Assembly: GCA_029863175.1 (NCBI GenBank)
Contig: JAOTVX010000031.1
Coordinates: forward strand, 1 to 46,223
DNA length: 46,223 nt
Direction of reading: 5' to 3'
Source: Betaproteobacteria bacterium
Lineage (GTDB): Bacteria; Pseudomonadota; Gammaproteobacteria; Burkholderiales; SG8-41
Part shown: positions 25,110 through 33,863 of the stretch, in pieces
Layout: the number at the start of each line of letters is the position of its first letter
Position numbering within the stretch: position 1 is the stretch's first letter
The notes under the pieces: model-generated
The model's database searches: none
What the model was told of the DNA's origin: nothing
The model's input: the letters and a program-made list of their open reading frames with translations, nothing else
Program-made: the position numbers and the translations under genes

Positions 25110-25176
25110 ATGCCATCTCCGTGGGTCAACGGGGAAATTGAATGGGAACGCGATGACGCCGCCGGTCGTACGCGCT

Positions 25177-26880
25177 CTAAGACCTCGTCCGACGCACCGT
25201 CTCCAGCCTGTCGTCGAAGAGCGTGATCGGCGGGTACGCTTCGGGATCGGTCATTACGTCGATGACGGTCGTCTCCGGGACCGCAAGCGCGGCACGCACG
25301 GCGTCGAGATAATCGCCCGGCCGCTCGACCCTGACGCCGCGGCAACCGCACGCCCGAGCGATCTGCGCGTGGTCGACTGGCGCGAACACGCACCCGCTGG
25401 TGTGGCGGCCGAATTTCACGTCCTCTGCATCCTTCTGGTAAGCGAGCACGCCGTTGTTCAGCACGGTTACGACCACCGGTGTCCGCGTGCGGCACGCGGT
25501 TTCGACTTCGGACCACACGTGAGCAAAGCCTCCATCGCCGGTAACGCACAGCACCGGGCTCGCTGGCCGCGCCACCCGGGCTCCCAGCGCCATCGGCAGG
25601 CCCCAGCCGAGCCCGGCCATGCCGCGTGGGGTCAGGAAACGCATTCCGGGAACGAGCGCGCGCAAATAGGAAGCGACCCAGACGGTCGAATAGCTGGCGT
25701 CGGCGACCACGATGGTAGCGGGCGTGAGGACCTGTTGCAGGTCGGCCATCAACCGCTCGGGCCGGATCGGAACAACATCGGAGCGCAGCAAGGGGGCAAT
25801 TTCATTCGCGTGACGCTCCCGTGCCGCCGCGATCTGCTGCACCACGCCGGACGCGGCCTTGCGTCGTCCGCGCAGGCGCTGCGCGAGCACTGCCAGCGTC
25901 AGCTTCGCGTCGCCAACCAGACGCAAGCCTTCGTAATTGCGTCCGACCTCGGAGGGGTCGATATCGAGATGGATGAACCGCGCCTGCTCCGGAAACAGGG
26001 TCCACGAATCGGTGCCGTTCTGGGCCGTGCGGGTGCCGACCAGTAGCACCACATCCGCGTTCTCGATCAGGGGTTTCAGATAGCGTCCGGGCGAGAGCCG
26101 GCCGAGCGTGTTGCCGCCTACCCCGAGCGACAGCGGATGCTCCTCGCTCACGGCACCCTTCCCCATCACGGTCGTCATGACCGGCAGGTGTGCGTGCTCC
26201 TGAAGCGCCGCGAGCTCCGCCGCCGCGCCAGAAAGATGCACACCGCCGCCCGCCATCACGACGGGATTCCGCGCCGAGGCGATGAGCTCCGCCGCGGCCT
26301 CGATCTGCGCGGGATCGGCGCTCACCCGGTCGAGCGGGAAATGGCCGAGGCAGGTTTGACGCCGGCCGAAACCCGCGGCGGGCTCCTTCAAGAGGTCTGC
26401 TGGTAGCAACAGCACGGTGGGGCCTGGTCGGCCGCCGGTTGCGGTGGCAAACGCCGTGTCGACGTAGTCTTCGATGCGGCCAGCTTCCGTGACCCGACGC
26501 ACCCACTTCGTGCATCCCTGAAACAACGCGATATGGTCGAGCTCCTGGAACGCATTGCGGTCCGTCGTGGGACGGTCTACCTCCTGCACGATCGCCACGA
26601 CCGGCACCGAGGACTTGAGCGCTTCTGCGAGCGGTGGCACCAGCAGGGTCGCGGCCGGGCCGTTCTGCGCCGTGACGACCGCAGCTTTGCCAGAAATACG
26701 GGCAAAGCCGTCGGCCATCGCGCCGCCGGCATTCTCAGTCCGATACGTGAATTGACGCAGCCCGATGTCCTCAGCCGCCAGCAGGACGGCGGATGGCAGG
26801 CTCTGAGAGAAAAGAACTTCGACACCGTGGCGCGCCAGGCAGGCAGCCACCACCTGGGCCACGGTCCTGTCGCTCGCCAT
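25177..26880 (-). CDS. Thiamine-diphosphate-dependent enzyme, acetolactate-synthase-like
   Basis: The start at 26880 has GGGGAG 6 nt upstream; ten codons further up would also be in frame. The 567-residue protein has the ThDP-activating Glu49 (TYRTEN), the central domain and the C-terminal ThDP/Mg motif GDGGF to LNNG (near 440-470). The family decarboxylates 2-oxo acids and often joins the product to a second substrate; others cleave cyclic 1,2-diketones or act on sulfoacetaldehyde or oxalyl-CoA. It lacks a nearby regulatory small subunit, so it is not a biosynthetic acetolactate synthase. First gene of the five-gene minus-strand operon, divergent from the dehydrogenase at 27063. Confidence 0.88.
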   Translation of the reverse strand: MASDRTVAQVVAACLARHGVEVLFSQSLPSAVLLAAEDIGLRQFTYRTENAGGAMADGFARISGKAAVVTAQNGPAATLLVPPLAEALKSSVPVVAIVQEVDRPTTDRNAFQELDHIALFQGCTKWVRRVTEAGRIEDYVDTAFATATGGRPGPTVLLLPADLLKEPAAGFGRRQTCLGHFPLDRVSADPAQIEAAAELIASARNPVVMAGGGVHLSGAAAELAALQEHAHLPVMTTVMGKGAVSEEHPLSLGVGGNTLGRLSPGRYLKPLIENADVVLLVGTRTAQNGTDSWTLFPEQARFIHLDIDPSEVGRNYEGLRLVGDAKLTLAVLAQRLRGRRKAASGVVQQIAAARERHANEIAPLLRSDVVPIRPERLMADLQQVLTPATIVVADASYSTVWVASYLRALVPGMRFLTPRGMAGLGWGLPMALGARVARPASPVLCVTGDGGFAHVWSEVETACRTRTPVVVTVLNNGVLAYQKDAEDVKFGRHTSGCVFAPVDHAQIARACGCRGVRVERPGDYLDAVRAALAVPETTVIDVMTDPEAYPPITLFDDRLETVRRTRS

Positions 26881-27062
26881 GATGACTCCCCGAGGCAGGG
26901 TCCGCCCCATTGTTCGTTGCGAATCGGAGCGCTACCCTTGCGCTGTTGCGCGCGCCTCCTGTTTGCCTGCGCATGATAAGGGCGCGTAGGGGGCTGTCAA
27001 GTGCGGGCCATGGCAAATCGGCGCGCCCGGCCCAATTGCTGAAAATCGATTAAGGATGCAAT

Positions 27063-28121
27063 GTGAAAATACTCGTTCTTCCCGGAGACGGCATCGGCCC
27101 GGAGATCACTGCAGCGACGCTCGCCGTGCTCGATCGCGCCAACGAAAAGTTCAAGCTGGGTCTGGAGTGGCAGCATGAGGAGATCGGCCTGTCCGCCCTC
27201 AAGGAGCAAGGCTCGACCCTGCCGGACGCCGTGATGGAGGCAGCCCGCAGCGCACCGGGGATCATTCTCGGGCCGGTCTCGCACCTCGACTACCCGCCGC
27301 GCGAGCAGGGCGGGCTCAACCCGTCTGGCGAGCTGCGGGTCAAGCTCGACCTTTATGCCAACATCCGTCCCGCGAAATCCCGTCTCGGCGTGGGACTGAC
27401 GGGCAAGCCCGTCGATCTTGTCATTTTCCGCGAATGCACCGAAGGGTTTTACGCGGACCGCAACATGTACCTCGGCAAAGGCGAATTCATGCCGACCGAG
27501 GACATGGCGATCAGCATCCGCAAGGTGACGGCGCGCCAATGCCAGCGCATCTCGCGCGTCGCATTCGAATGGGCGCGCAAGCGCCGAAGGAAAGTGACCG
27601 CCGTGCACAAGGCCAACGTGTTTCACATCGCCGACGGGCTGTTTCTGCGCGAAGTGCGCAAGGTCGCCAAGGACTATCCGGATGTCGAACTCGACGAGAA
27701 AATCGTCGATGCGATGGCCGCGCTCCTAGTGCGCGATCCGACGGAGTTCGATTGCATTGTCACCGGGAACATGTTCGGCGACATCCTCTCGGATGAGGCT
27801 TCGGAGCTCTCGGGCGGTCTTGGACTGGCGGGATCAGTCATGGCAGGCGACGAGCGGTGCTGCGCCCAGGCGCAGCACGGCAGCGCACCGGACATCGCAG
27901 GCCAGGACAGAGCTAATCCCACTTCGCTCATTCTGTCGGCCGCGATGCTGCTCGACTGGCTGGCGACGCGGCACCGGAACGACGCTTACGCACGGGCAGC
28001 GCAGGCCATCGAGGCCGCAATCGACCGCGCGCTGCAGGACCCCGCGACGCGGACACGCGATCTTGGGGGACCGCTTGGGACGCGTGCCTTTGCTGAGCGC
28101 GTCGCCGCGCACATATCATGA
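27063..28121 (+). CDS. Isocitrate/isopropylmalate family dehydrogenase, paralog 3
   Basis: The start is GTG at 27063 with AAGGA 6 nt before it. The 352-residue protein has the normal GDGIGPE (8-14), FRECTEGFY, the Lys of AVHKAN, NMFGDILSDEASEL and HGSAPDIAGQ. It is clearly more distant from paralogs 1 and 2 than those are from each other. The reaction is expected to be NAD-dependent oxidative decarboxylation of a hydroxydiacid (tartrate, malate-like or isopropylmalate-like). It is divergent from the ThDP-enzyme operon over 182 bp without repeats. The gap downstream of its stop contains only a short 7-bp repeat trace. Confidence 0.9.
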   Translation: MKILVLPGDGIGPEITAATLAVLDRANEKFKLGLEWQHEEIGLSALKEQGSTLPDAVMEAARSAPGIILGPVSHLDYPPREQGGLNPSGELRVKLDLYANIRPAKSRLGVGLTGKPVDLVIFRECTEGFYADRNMYLGKGEFMPTEDMAISIRKVTARQCQRISRVAFEWARKRRRKVTAVHKANVFHIADGLFLREVRKVAKDYPDVELDEKIVDAMAALLVRDPTEFDCIVTGNMFGDILSDEASELSGGLGLAGSVMAGDERCCAQAQHGSAPDIAGQDRANPTSLILSAAMLLDWLATRHRNDAYARAAQAIEAAIDRALQDPATRTRDLGGPLGTRAFAERVAAHIS

Positions 28122-28488
28122 GATTTCGCAGACGAGCGTATTGCCCGCCGAAATTGAAGGTTCGTACTCGAGAAAAGGCAGCCGCAACTCACGATTCACG
28201 GCTCACAAATAGGTAAACCCAAAGGGGCCAGTTTGCGTCCGGCGCCGTTCTTATCCACTTGTCATGTCCACAGAAGCGAAGCGTTTCCAGTAGCTTACGT
28301 CACGGGAGTCCCGAAGACTGTGCAAGCAGTGCTCTCTGCTGTTGTGAAGTAGATACACTACCTGCGCAATTCGGTTCCGACGGCTGTCCGAGCGGCGCCC
28401 AAGCTGTTATTCTGTACCCGTCCTGCGTAGCGTCAGACAGGGGCATTGTAGGCGTGTTGGTCTCGAATAAGTAGACAAAGGAGGCATC
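28122..28488. other. 367-bp gap with little structure
   Basis: A short heptad-like trace, actcacgattcacggctcac, lies near 28186-28205. A strong ribosome site AAAGGAGG lies near 28476-28483, before the channel gene. I see no gene and no promoter I would defend. Confidence 0.5.
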
Positions 28489-29934
28489 ATGGATTTCTCC
28501 GAACTCATCACCTCTTTGCAGAATACGCTCGGTACCCATTTGCCTAATATCCTGGGCGCGATCGGAATTCTTGTGATCGGTTGGGTGGTCGCGGTTGTCG
28601 TTCGTGCCGGCGTGCGGCGCCTGCTTGCGCTGCTGTCGGTCAACCAGCGTATCAAGGAAAGCACCGGGCAAACCCTCGATGTACAGTCGGGCGTAGCGGT
28701 CGGCGTGTTCTGGCTGATTATGCTCGTCACCCTCATCGGGATGTTCAACGTGCTCGACCTCGAGCTCACCTCGAACCCGTTCCAGGTGCTGGTGACTCAG
28801 ATTTTCGGCTATCTGCCGCGACTCATCGCGGGCACGGTGCTGCTGGTGCTTGCCTGGCTCATAGCAATGCTGTTGCGGGGAGTTGCCGCCAAACTCCTTT
28901 CGACGACTGGGTTGGACGAGAAGCTTGCTGCGCAGGCCGGAATGGAGCCCTTGAGCAAGAACGTCGGAAACGTCCTTTTCTGGCTCGTAATCCTGCTCTT
29001 TATTCCCGCGATACTGGGCGCCTACGACCTGGGAGGCCTCCTCGCGCCGGTGCAGGGCATGATCACCAAGATGCTTGGCCTGCTGCCCAACATCTTCGCC
29101 GCGCTGGTGATTGGTTTCGTCGGCTGGCTCGTCGCGAAGGTGATGCGAGGGCTCGTGACCAACCTGCTTGCCGCAGCCGGCGCCGACAAGGCCGGCCATA
29201 GCGCGGGGCTTGACCAGTCAGTGTACATCTCGCGGGTCGTCGGCACGCTGGTGTTCATCTTCATCTTCATTCCGACACTGATCGCCGCGCTCGACGCGCT
29301 GCAGATCGAGGCGATCTCGAGCCCGGCCACCGCGATGCTCGGCCAGATTCTCAACGCCGTGCCGCATCTGGTCGCCGCAGCGTTCATCCTCGTCGTCACC
29401 TATTACGTCGCCAAGTTCGTCTCGGCGCTCGTGAGCCGCCTGCTGAACGGCATGGGTTTTGACACGCTGCCCGCCAAGCTTGGCCTGGAGAAGGTATTCA
29501 GCGGCGAGCTCAAACCATCCGGGCTGGTTGGCGTCATCATCATGTTCTTCGCCATGCTCTTTGCCACGGTCGAAGCGGCAAACCAGCTTCAGTTCACGCA
29601 GGTCGGCGTCTTGGTCGGGACATTCATAGGATTCGGCGGCGATGTTGTGCTCGGGGCGGTGATCCTAGTCGTGGGCTTCTGGCTCGCGGGCCTGGTCCAC
29701 GGGGTAATTGCGCGCACCGGCAGCGAGCTGGCGCAGCTTGCACGGCTCGCGATCATCGGCCTGGTCATCGCAATGGGCCTGCGTGCTATGGGGATAGCCG
29801 ACGACATCGTGAACCTCGCCTTTGCGCTTACCTTCGGCGCCGTCGCGGTGGCAGTCGCGTTGTCCTTCGGACTTGGCGGGCGCGAGGCCGCGGGCAAACA
29901 AATGGAGCACTGGCTCTCCAGGCTGCGCAAATGA
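28489..29934 (+). CDS. TM-helix repeat membrane protein, small-conductance channel related
   Basis: The 481-residue integral membrane protein has about ten to twelve hydrophobic segments, several in repeated blocks of the conserved TM-helix type: GAIGILVIGWVVAVVVR near 24-40, LPRLIAGTVLLVLAWLIA near 109-126, and LPNIFAALVIGFVGWLVAK near 200-218. The C-terminal segment LSFGLGGREAAGK resembles the glycine-rich part of MscS-type pores. Related proteins such as CmpX are inner-membrane, possibly osmotic or mechanosensitive. It lacks the full MscS beta domain. It is preceded by AAAGGAGG and ends tail to tail with tamB. Confidence 0.82.
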   Translation: MDFSELITSLQNTLGTHLPNILGAIGILVIGWVVAVVVRAGVRRLLALLSVNQRIKESTGQTLDVQSGVAVGVFWLIMLVTLIGMFNVLDLELTSNPFQVLVTQIFGYLPRLIAGTVLLVLAWLIAMLLRGVAAKLLSTTGLDEKLAAQAGMEPLSKNVGNVLFWLVILLFIPAILGAYDLGGLLAPVQGMITKMLGLLPNIFAALVIGFVGWLVAKVMRGLVTNLLAAAGADKAGHSAGLDQSVYISRVVGTLVFIFIFIPTLIAALDALQIEAISSPATAMLGQILNAVPHLVAAAFILVVTYYVAKFVSALVSRLLNGMGFDTLPAKLGLEKVFSGELKPSGLVGVIIMFFAMLFATVEAANQLQFTQVGVLVGTFIGFGGDVVLGAVILVVGFWLAGLVHGVIARTGSELAQLARLAIIGLVIAMGLRAMGIADDIVNLAFALTFGAVAVAVALSFGLGGREAAGKQMEHWLSRLRK

Positions 29935-29936
29935 TC

Positions 29937-30105
29937 GGTGACCAGTGAATGGAGCGTAATGGGTGACGGGTGATGACGGACGACGTGCGGGTCAGTCCAC
30001 GCACTATTCACTATTCACCATTCACCATTCACCATTCACCATTCACCATTTACCATTCACGGATTTGATCGGCATTTATCGGCGTCCATCTGCGGCTATA
30101 TTGAT
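29937..30105. repeat. Heptad tandem array between convergent genes
   Basis: The right-hand array has eight 7-bp units at 30003-30058 (two actattc, then accattc with one accattt). To its left, gtgaccagtgaatggagcgt and gggtgacgggtgatg give the complementary sense. To its right is a trace of the 10-bp family (atcggcatttatcggcgtcc, ending in tgcggctatatt). Confidence 0.85.
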
Positions 30106-30125
30106 TTGGGGTTGTCGTTGTCCCC

Positions 30126-33100
30126 TCAATCGAATGAATAGCGGTAGAAGAGGTCCATTCCGCTTCGTGTGCCGGTTTCCGCGCGTGCCGAAAACCGGCG
30201 TGTCAGGGCCAGCTCGAGGCGCAGCACCGCAAGCGCTGCACTGATCGACTGTTCGTACGAGACGTAAATCCGGTCGCTCAGGCGCTTGCCGAGCGTGACC
30301 GCCTGGCCGCCACCGCTGTCCTGCACCATGCCGATCTCGTCGAGACCCACCCTGTTTGCGAAGGACTCCTGACTCCCGCCGCCCGCCGCACCGATGAGAG
30401 CGGCCGCAGCAACCTGAAGTGCCGCATAGTCCGCCTGGGTGCCGGCCTCGGCAGGTCGGCCGAGCACCAGCCAGGCGAGCTGCTCGCTCTCCGGGACGGG
30501 CGGATTGGACACCACGCGAATGAGCGGCGCGCGTAGCGAACCCTTGACTTCGACACCCGCCTCAACGGCCTGATTGCGTCGCCAGGCTACAATATCGACC
30601 GCCGGGTTCTCGATCGGCCCGTCGAAGATCAGCCGCCCGCGCTCGATGTCGAGCCGCTGCCCATACGCCCGGAATACTCCGCGGCGTGTTTCGATCACGC
30701 CGTCGCCGAGCACCTGCCCGGTGGAAAGACTGCGTACGTTGAGGCGGCCGCCGAGCTTCGCGTCGAGGCCGGCGCCGCGGATCGTCAAGTTTTCGCCCAT
30801 GTCGAGGTCGAACGCGAGCAGTACGGGCAGCCGACGCTCGGTGGCCGCGCCCGATTCGCGCTTCGGCGCTCGGCCCGCGACCACCACATCGTCGCCCAGC
30901 TCGAGCGTTCCACTCGGATCGAACTCGAAGTGTCCCGAATCTGCGCGCAGCGATCCTCGCAGCGTCAGGCGCCGCGCTTCGGCGACAGCCGTCCCCGAGC
31001 CGGATAACGTCAGGTTGCGGTCCGGCCGGTTCAGCGCTGCGAAACGCTCGGCACGCCAGCTGAGCCGCCCCGTCGCCTCGTCACCGGATTGCGTCACCAA
31101 CCCGTCGCCGGTCAGGCGACCTTGGCCGCCGGCAATCGACAGCTCGCTGACGCGCACCGCGTTCTCCGAGATCTCCGCGCGCAGCAGGCCGTCGTGCCAG
31201 TCGATGCCGAGCGGCGGTGACAGGATGCGAATCCGGCTTGCATCGAGACGACCCTGCCAGACGGGCTTGCCTAGCGTTCCGGTTGCGGTGATATCCGCGC
31301 GCACGCGACCGTCAAAATTCGCGCGGGTGCGGAACAACACGGCGAACGGCGCAAGCGACGGCACGTCGAGCCGTGCCGAGAGCGAGATGGGCGATGCGCG
31401 GGCGAGGCCCGCCTCGGCGCCCGTCCCGATCGGGCGCGCCTCGCCCTGAACGTCGAGCAGAAATTCACTTCCTTGCGCCGCAAGGCGCGCCGTCGCGCGT
31501 TCGTCAACCAGCCCCGCGTCGAGCTCAAAAGTCGAGAGCCCGAGTGCAAGCCGCGGCTCGGTCCGGAAAACGAGATCGCCGCTTTCGCGCTTTATCCGGA
31601 GGGTGCCGTTCAACCGCGGCGTCGCCGCCAGCCGCCAGTTGCCGCCGACAAGAAGCGATGATTCGACGAGATCGCCGGCACCGGCGAGTGCGACGAGGAG
31701 GGCCGCCGGCAGCGCGTCGAATTCGCCGCTCGTTGTGAAATTGCCCGGCGCCACGCGCGTCTCGCCGAGCGCGACGCGCCCGCCACCGACCCGTAACGTC
31801 GTTGCCCCGGCTACCACGCGTTCCGGCGACACGTCGAGCGGCGCCGCGGAGTCGAGCGAAATCGGCAAGGCACCGCGATTCTCGAGGGCGGCGAGGGTTC
31901 CGGTCCAGCCGCGCCCGGCGCGCCAGCCTCCCACGAGCTTTGCAGCGAAGTCCACCGTTTTTCCGATCGCCTTGACCTCGATCGCGTGCTGCGCCGGCGT
32001 GCCTTTCGTGTGCAGCGTGATCTGGTCTGCCGCCAAGCCGCGGGCGGTGACGTTCGTTGCTTCCGCATCGATCTGCAGGGGGCTACCGGGCGCCCACCCA
32101 ATCTCCCCGCTCGCACCGAGCCTACCGATCGCAAGGGCCCGCTGCACGCGTAGATCGACCCCGCTCGCAGTGAAGCTCACTCGTGGAGCTTGCCACGTGC
32201 CACCGGCCTTTGCGGAGGCATCAACGCGACCTTCGATTCGCGGATCGAGCTGCGCAATCCGCGGCGCCGCGACCGTGAGCGCGAGCGCGTCCCCCGGAGC
32301 GCCAAAAGCGCCGCGCACCGAGATCCGGTTCGCGCCGACGTCCAATGCCATGTCGGCCGACTCGATCCGCTCGTCGGTCATGCGAGCCGTGCCCTGCCCG
32401 GTGACGCCTGCACCTCGAAATCGGCTTTGCGTCAGCCTGAACGACAGCTCGCCGGAACGGCGCGCGAGCGCGCCCCGCAGAGTGAGCTTTCCATTCACTG
32501 TCGCAGCCGGATAGCTGCCCCACTCTGACGGGTCGAACCCCGCGAAAGTGGCCTTCGCCGTCATCGGCATATCCCCGTCCATCACGAGCCGGCCGCTTGT
32601 CTGGACGCGACCGCCGCGAGCAGTGACGCGCGCGTCGCGCACCTCCAGCTCCGAACCACGGCGCGCGACATCGAGCCGGATTGCAAGCGGTCCCTGCGCC
32701 AGTTGCGCGCGCACCGTCTCCCCCGATTCGGTGAGCGACGCATCGACTCGCCCGTCAAGCTCGGTGGCGAGCAAGCCGGCGTAAATTCCCCGCAGATTGA
32801 TGGCGTGCGCACCGAGCGCAAAGGTGGCGCCGCGGTCGGTCAGCTCGCCCGAACCGCTGAAACGCCCGCCGCCGGACATCCTGATCTCAAGCGATTCCAG
32901 GCGCGCCGAGCGCAAATCGGTGACGAAATCCGACCTGACCTGGCGCGCCGGGAAACGTCCCTCGCCCAGCGTCCCTGCGTTTGCATTGCTCGCCTGCAAC
33001 GTGCCCGCGACGCTTTCCGCATCCCGGCTGGCGGCGTTGACCAATAGTGTGACGTCGCTTGCCGGAGCGTCTTTCACCAACCGGGCGAGATCGATGCCCT

Positions 33101-33863
33101 GTGCACGGACTTCGAGCTTCTCCAGCCAGAGCGGGTCGAAGGGCTTCAACAGCGCGTCGGCCTGAGCCCGAATGTCGTCGAAGTCCGCCTCTGCCTTCGC
33201 ATCGATGCGCCTGAGCGTGCCCGAGAGCGCGAGCTTCGCCACCCGCTCCGGTGCGCGCCGCAGGATTGCACTCGCGGAAAGCGCGAATGGATCGCGGCTG
33301 TCGAGCTCGCCCGTCGCTTCCAGCGCCCCCCAGTCCGACGCCACGCGCAACGAGCGCACCCGATGCGCGCGGAGGTCGCCTTCGTAACCCAGCGCGATAT
33401 CACGCAGGGCGAGGCGTGAATCGCCGCTTACGATCTCCATCTCGGTGACCGCAGCGCGCTCGACACTCACGCGCAGCGGAAGGGCAACTGATGCGGGAAT
33501 CGACGCTTGTCCATCCGACGGAAGGAGGCGCAGCGAAACCTGCCGCGCCGATGTCATGCCGATGGCCAGGTGGTCCCCCATTAGCGCCCACGGGAACCAG
33601 GTCAGTCGCACGTCGCTCGCCCCGAGCTGCAAGGACTCGTCCGCGAATTCGATCCGGTCGATCGTTATCGGTCCGAAGAGCGCGCCGTGCACACCCGCGA
33701 TCTTGAGCTTTCCACGGCTAATCGTCTCGAGACGCACGAGCGCCCAGGCAAAGGCCGTCTCGCTCGACGCCAGCCACGCGAGTCCGCCCGCGAGAAGTCC
33801 TCCGAGCAGCGCAAGAACGACCAGCGTACGCCACCAGTAATGCCTCTTGCGCGTTTTCGCCAT
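30126..33863 (-). CDS. tamB: TamB, translocation and assembly module inner-membrane protein
   Basis: The start at 33863 shares one base with the tamA stop (TGATG), and the N-terminus gives an ideal membrane anchor: basic MAKTRKRHYWWR followed by LVVLALLGGLLAGGLAWLA. The 1245 residues continue as long repetitive beta-strand sequence, and the last part (DUF490-like) holds RRGVFRAYGQ, LVLGRP near 1160 and a final RFSARAETGTRSG. TamB bridges the inner membrane and TamA in the outer membrane and helps build outer-membrane proteins or move lipids. Size and order are typical of the family. Its 3' end abuts the repeat-filled gap shared with the channel gene. Confidence 0.95.
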   Translation of the reverse strand: MAKTRKRHYWWRTLVVLALLGGLLAGGLAWLASSETAFAWALVRLETISRGKLKIAGVHGALFGPITIDRIEFADESLQLGASDVRLTWFPWALMGDHLAIGMTSARQVSLRLLPSDGQASIPASVALPLRVSVERAAVTEMEIVSGDSRLALRDIALGYEGDLRAHRVRSLRVASDWGALEATGELDSRDPFALSASAILRRAPERVAKLALSGTLRRIDAKAEADFDDIRAQADALLKPFDPLWLEKLEVRAQGIDLARLVKDAPASDVTLLVNAASRDAESVAGTLQASNANAGTLGEGRFPARQVRSDFVTDLRSARLESLEIRMSGGGRFSGSGELTDRGATFALGAHAINLRGIYAGLLATELDGRVDASLTESGETVRAQLAQGPLAIRLDVARRGSELEVRDARVTARGGRVQTSGRLVMDGDMPMTAKATFAGFDPSEWGSYPAATVNGKLTLRGALARRSGELSFRLTQSRFRGAGVTGQGTARMTDERIESADMALDVGANRISVRGAFGAPGDALALTVAAPRIAQLDPRIEGRVDASAKAGGTWQAPRVSFTASGVDLRVQRALAIGRLGASGEIGWAPGSPLQIDAEATNVTARGLAADQITLHTKGTPAQHAIEVKAIGKTVDFAAKLVGGWRAGRGWTGTLAALENRGALPISLDSAAPLDVSPERVVAGATTLRVGGGRVALGETRVAPGNFTTSGEFDALPAALLVALAGAGDLVESSLLVGGNWRLAATPRLNGTLRIKRESGDLVFRTEPRLALGLSTFELDAGLVDERATARLAAQGSEFLLDVQGEARPIGTGAEAGLARASPISLSARLDVPSLAPFAVLFRTRANFDGRVRADITATGTLGKPVWQGRLDASRIRILSPPLGIDWHDGLLRAEISENAVRVSELSIAGGQGRLTGDGLVTQSGDEATGRLSWRAERFAALNRPDRNLTLSGSGTAVAEARRLTLRGSLRADSGHFEFDPSGTLELGDDVVVAGRAPKRESGAATERRLPVLLAFDLDMGENLTIRGAGLDAKLGGRLNVRSLSTGQVLGDGVIETRRGVFRAYGQRLDIERGRLIFDGPIENPAVDIVAWRRNQAVEAGVEVKGSLRAPLIRVVSNPPVPESEQLAWLVLGRPAEAGTQADYAALQVAAAALIGAAGGGSQESFANRVGLDEIGMVQDSGGGQAVTLGKRLSDRIYVSYEQSISAALAVLRLELALTRRFSARAETGTRSGMDLFYRYSFD

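Noticed and set aside
25177..26880. Cyclohexane-1,2-dione hydrolase
   Set aside because: Attractive beside a diketone hydrolase, but the active-site histidines I recall near residues 28 and 31 are not present here (the segment is FSQSLPS), so only the ThDP family is claimed.
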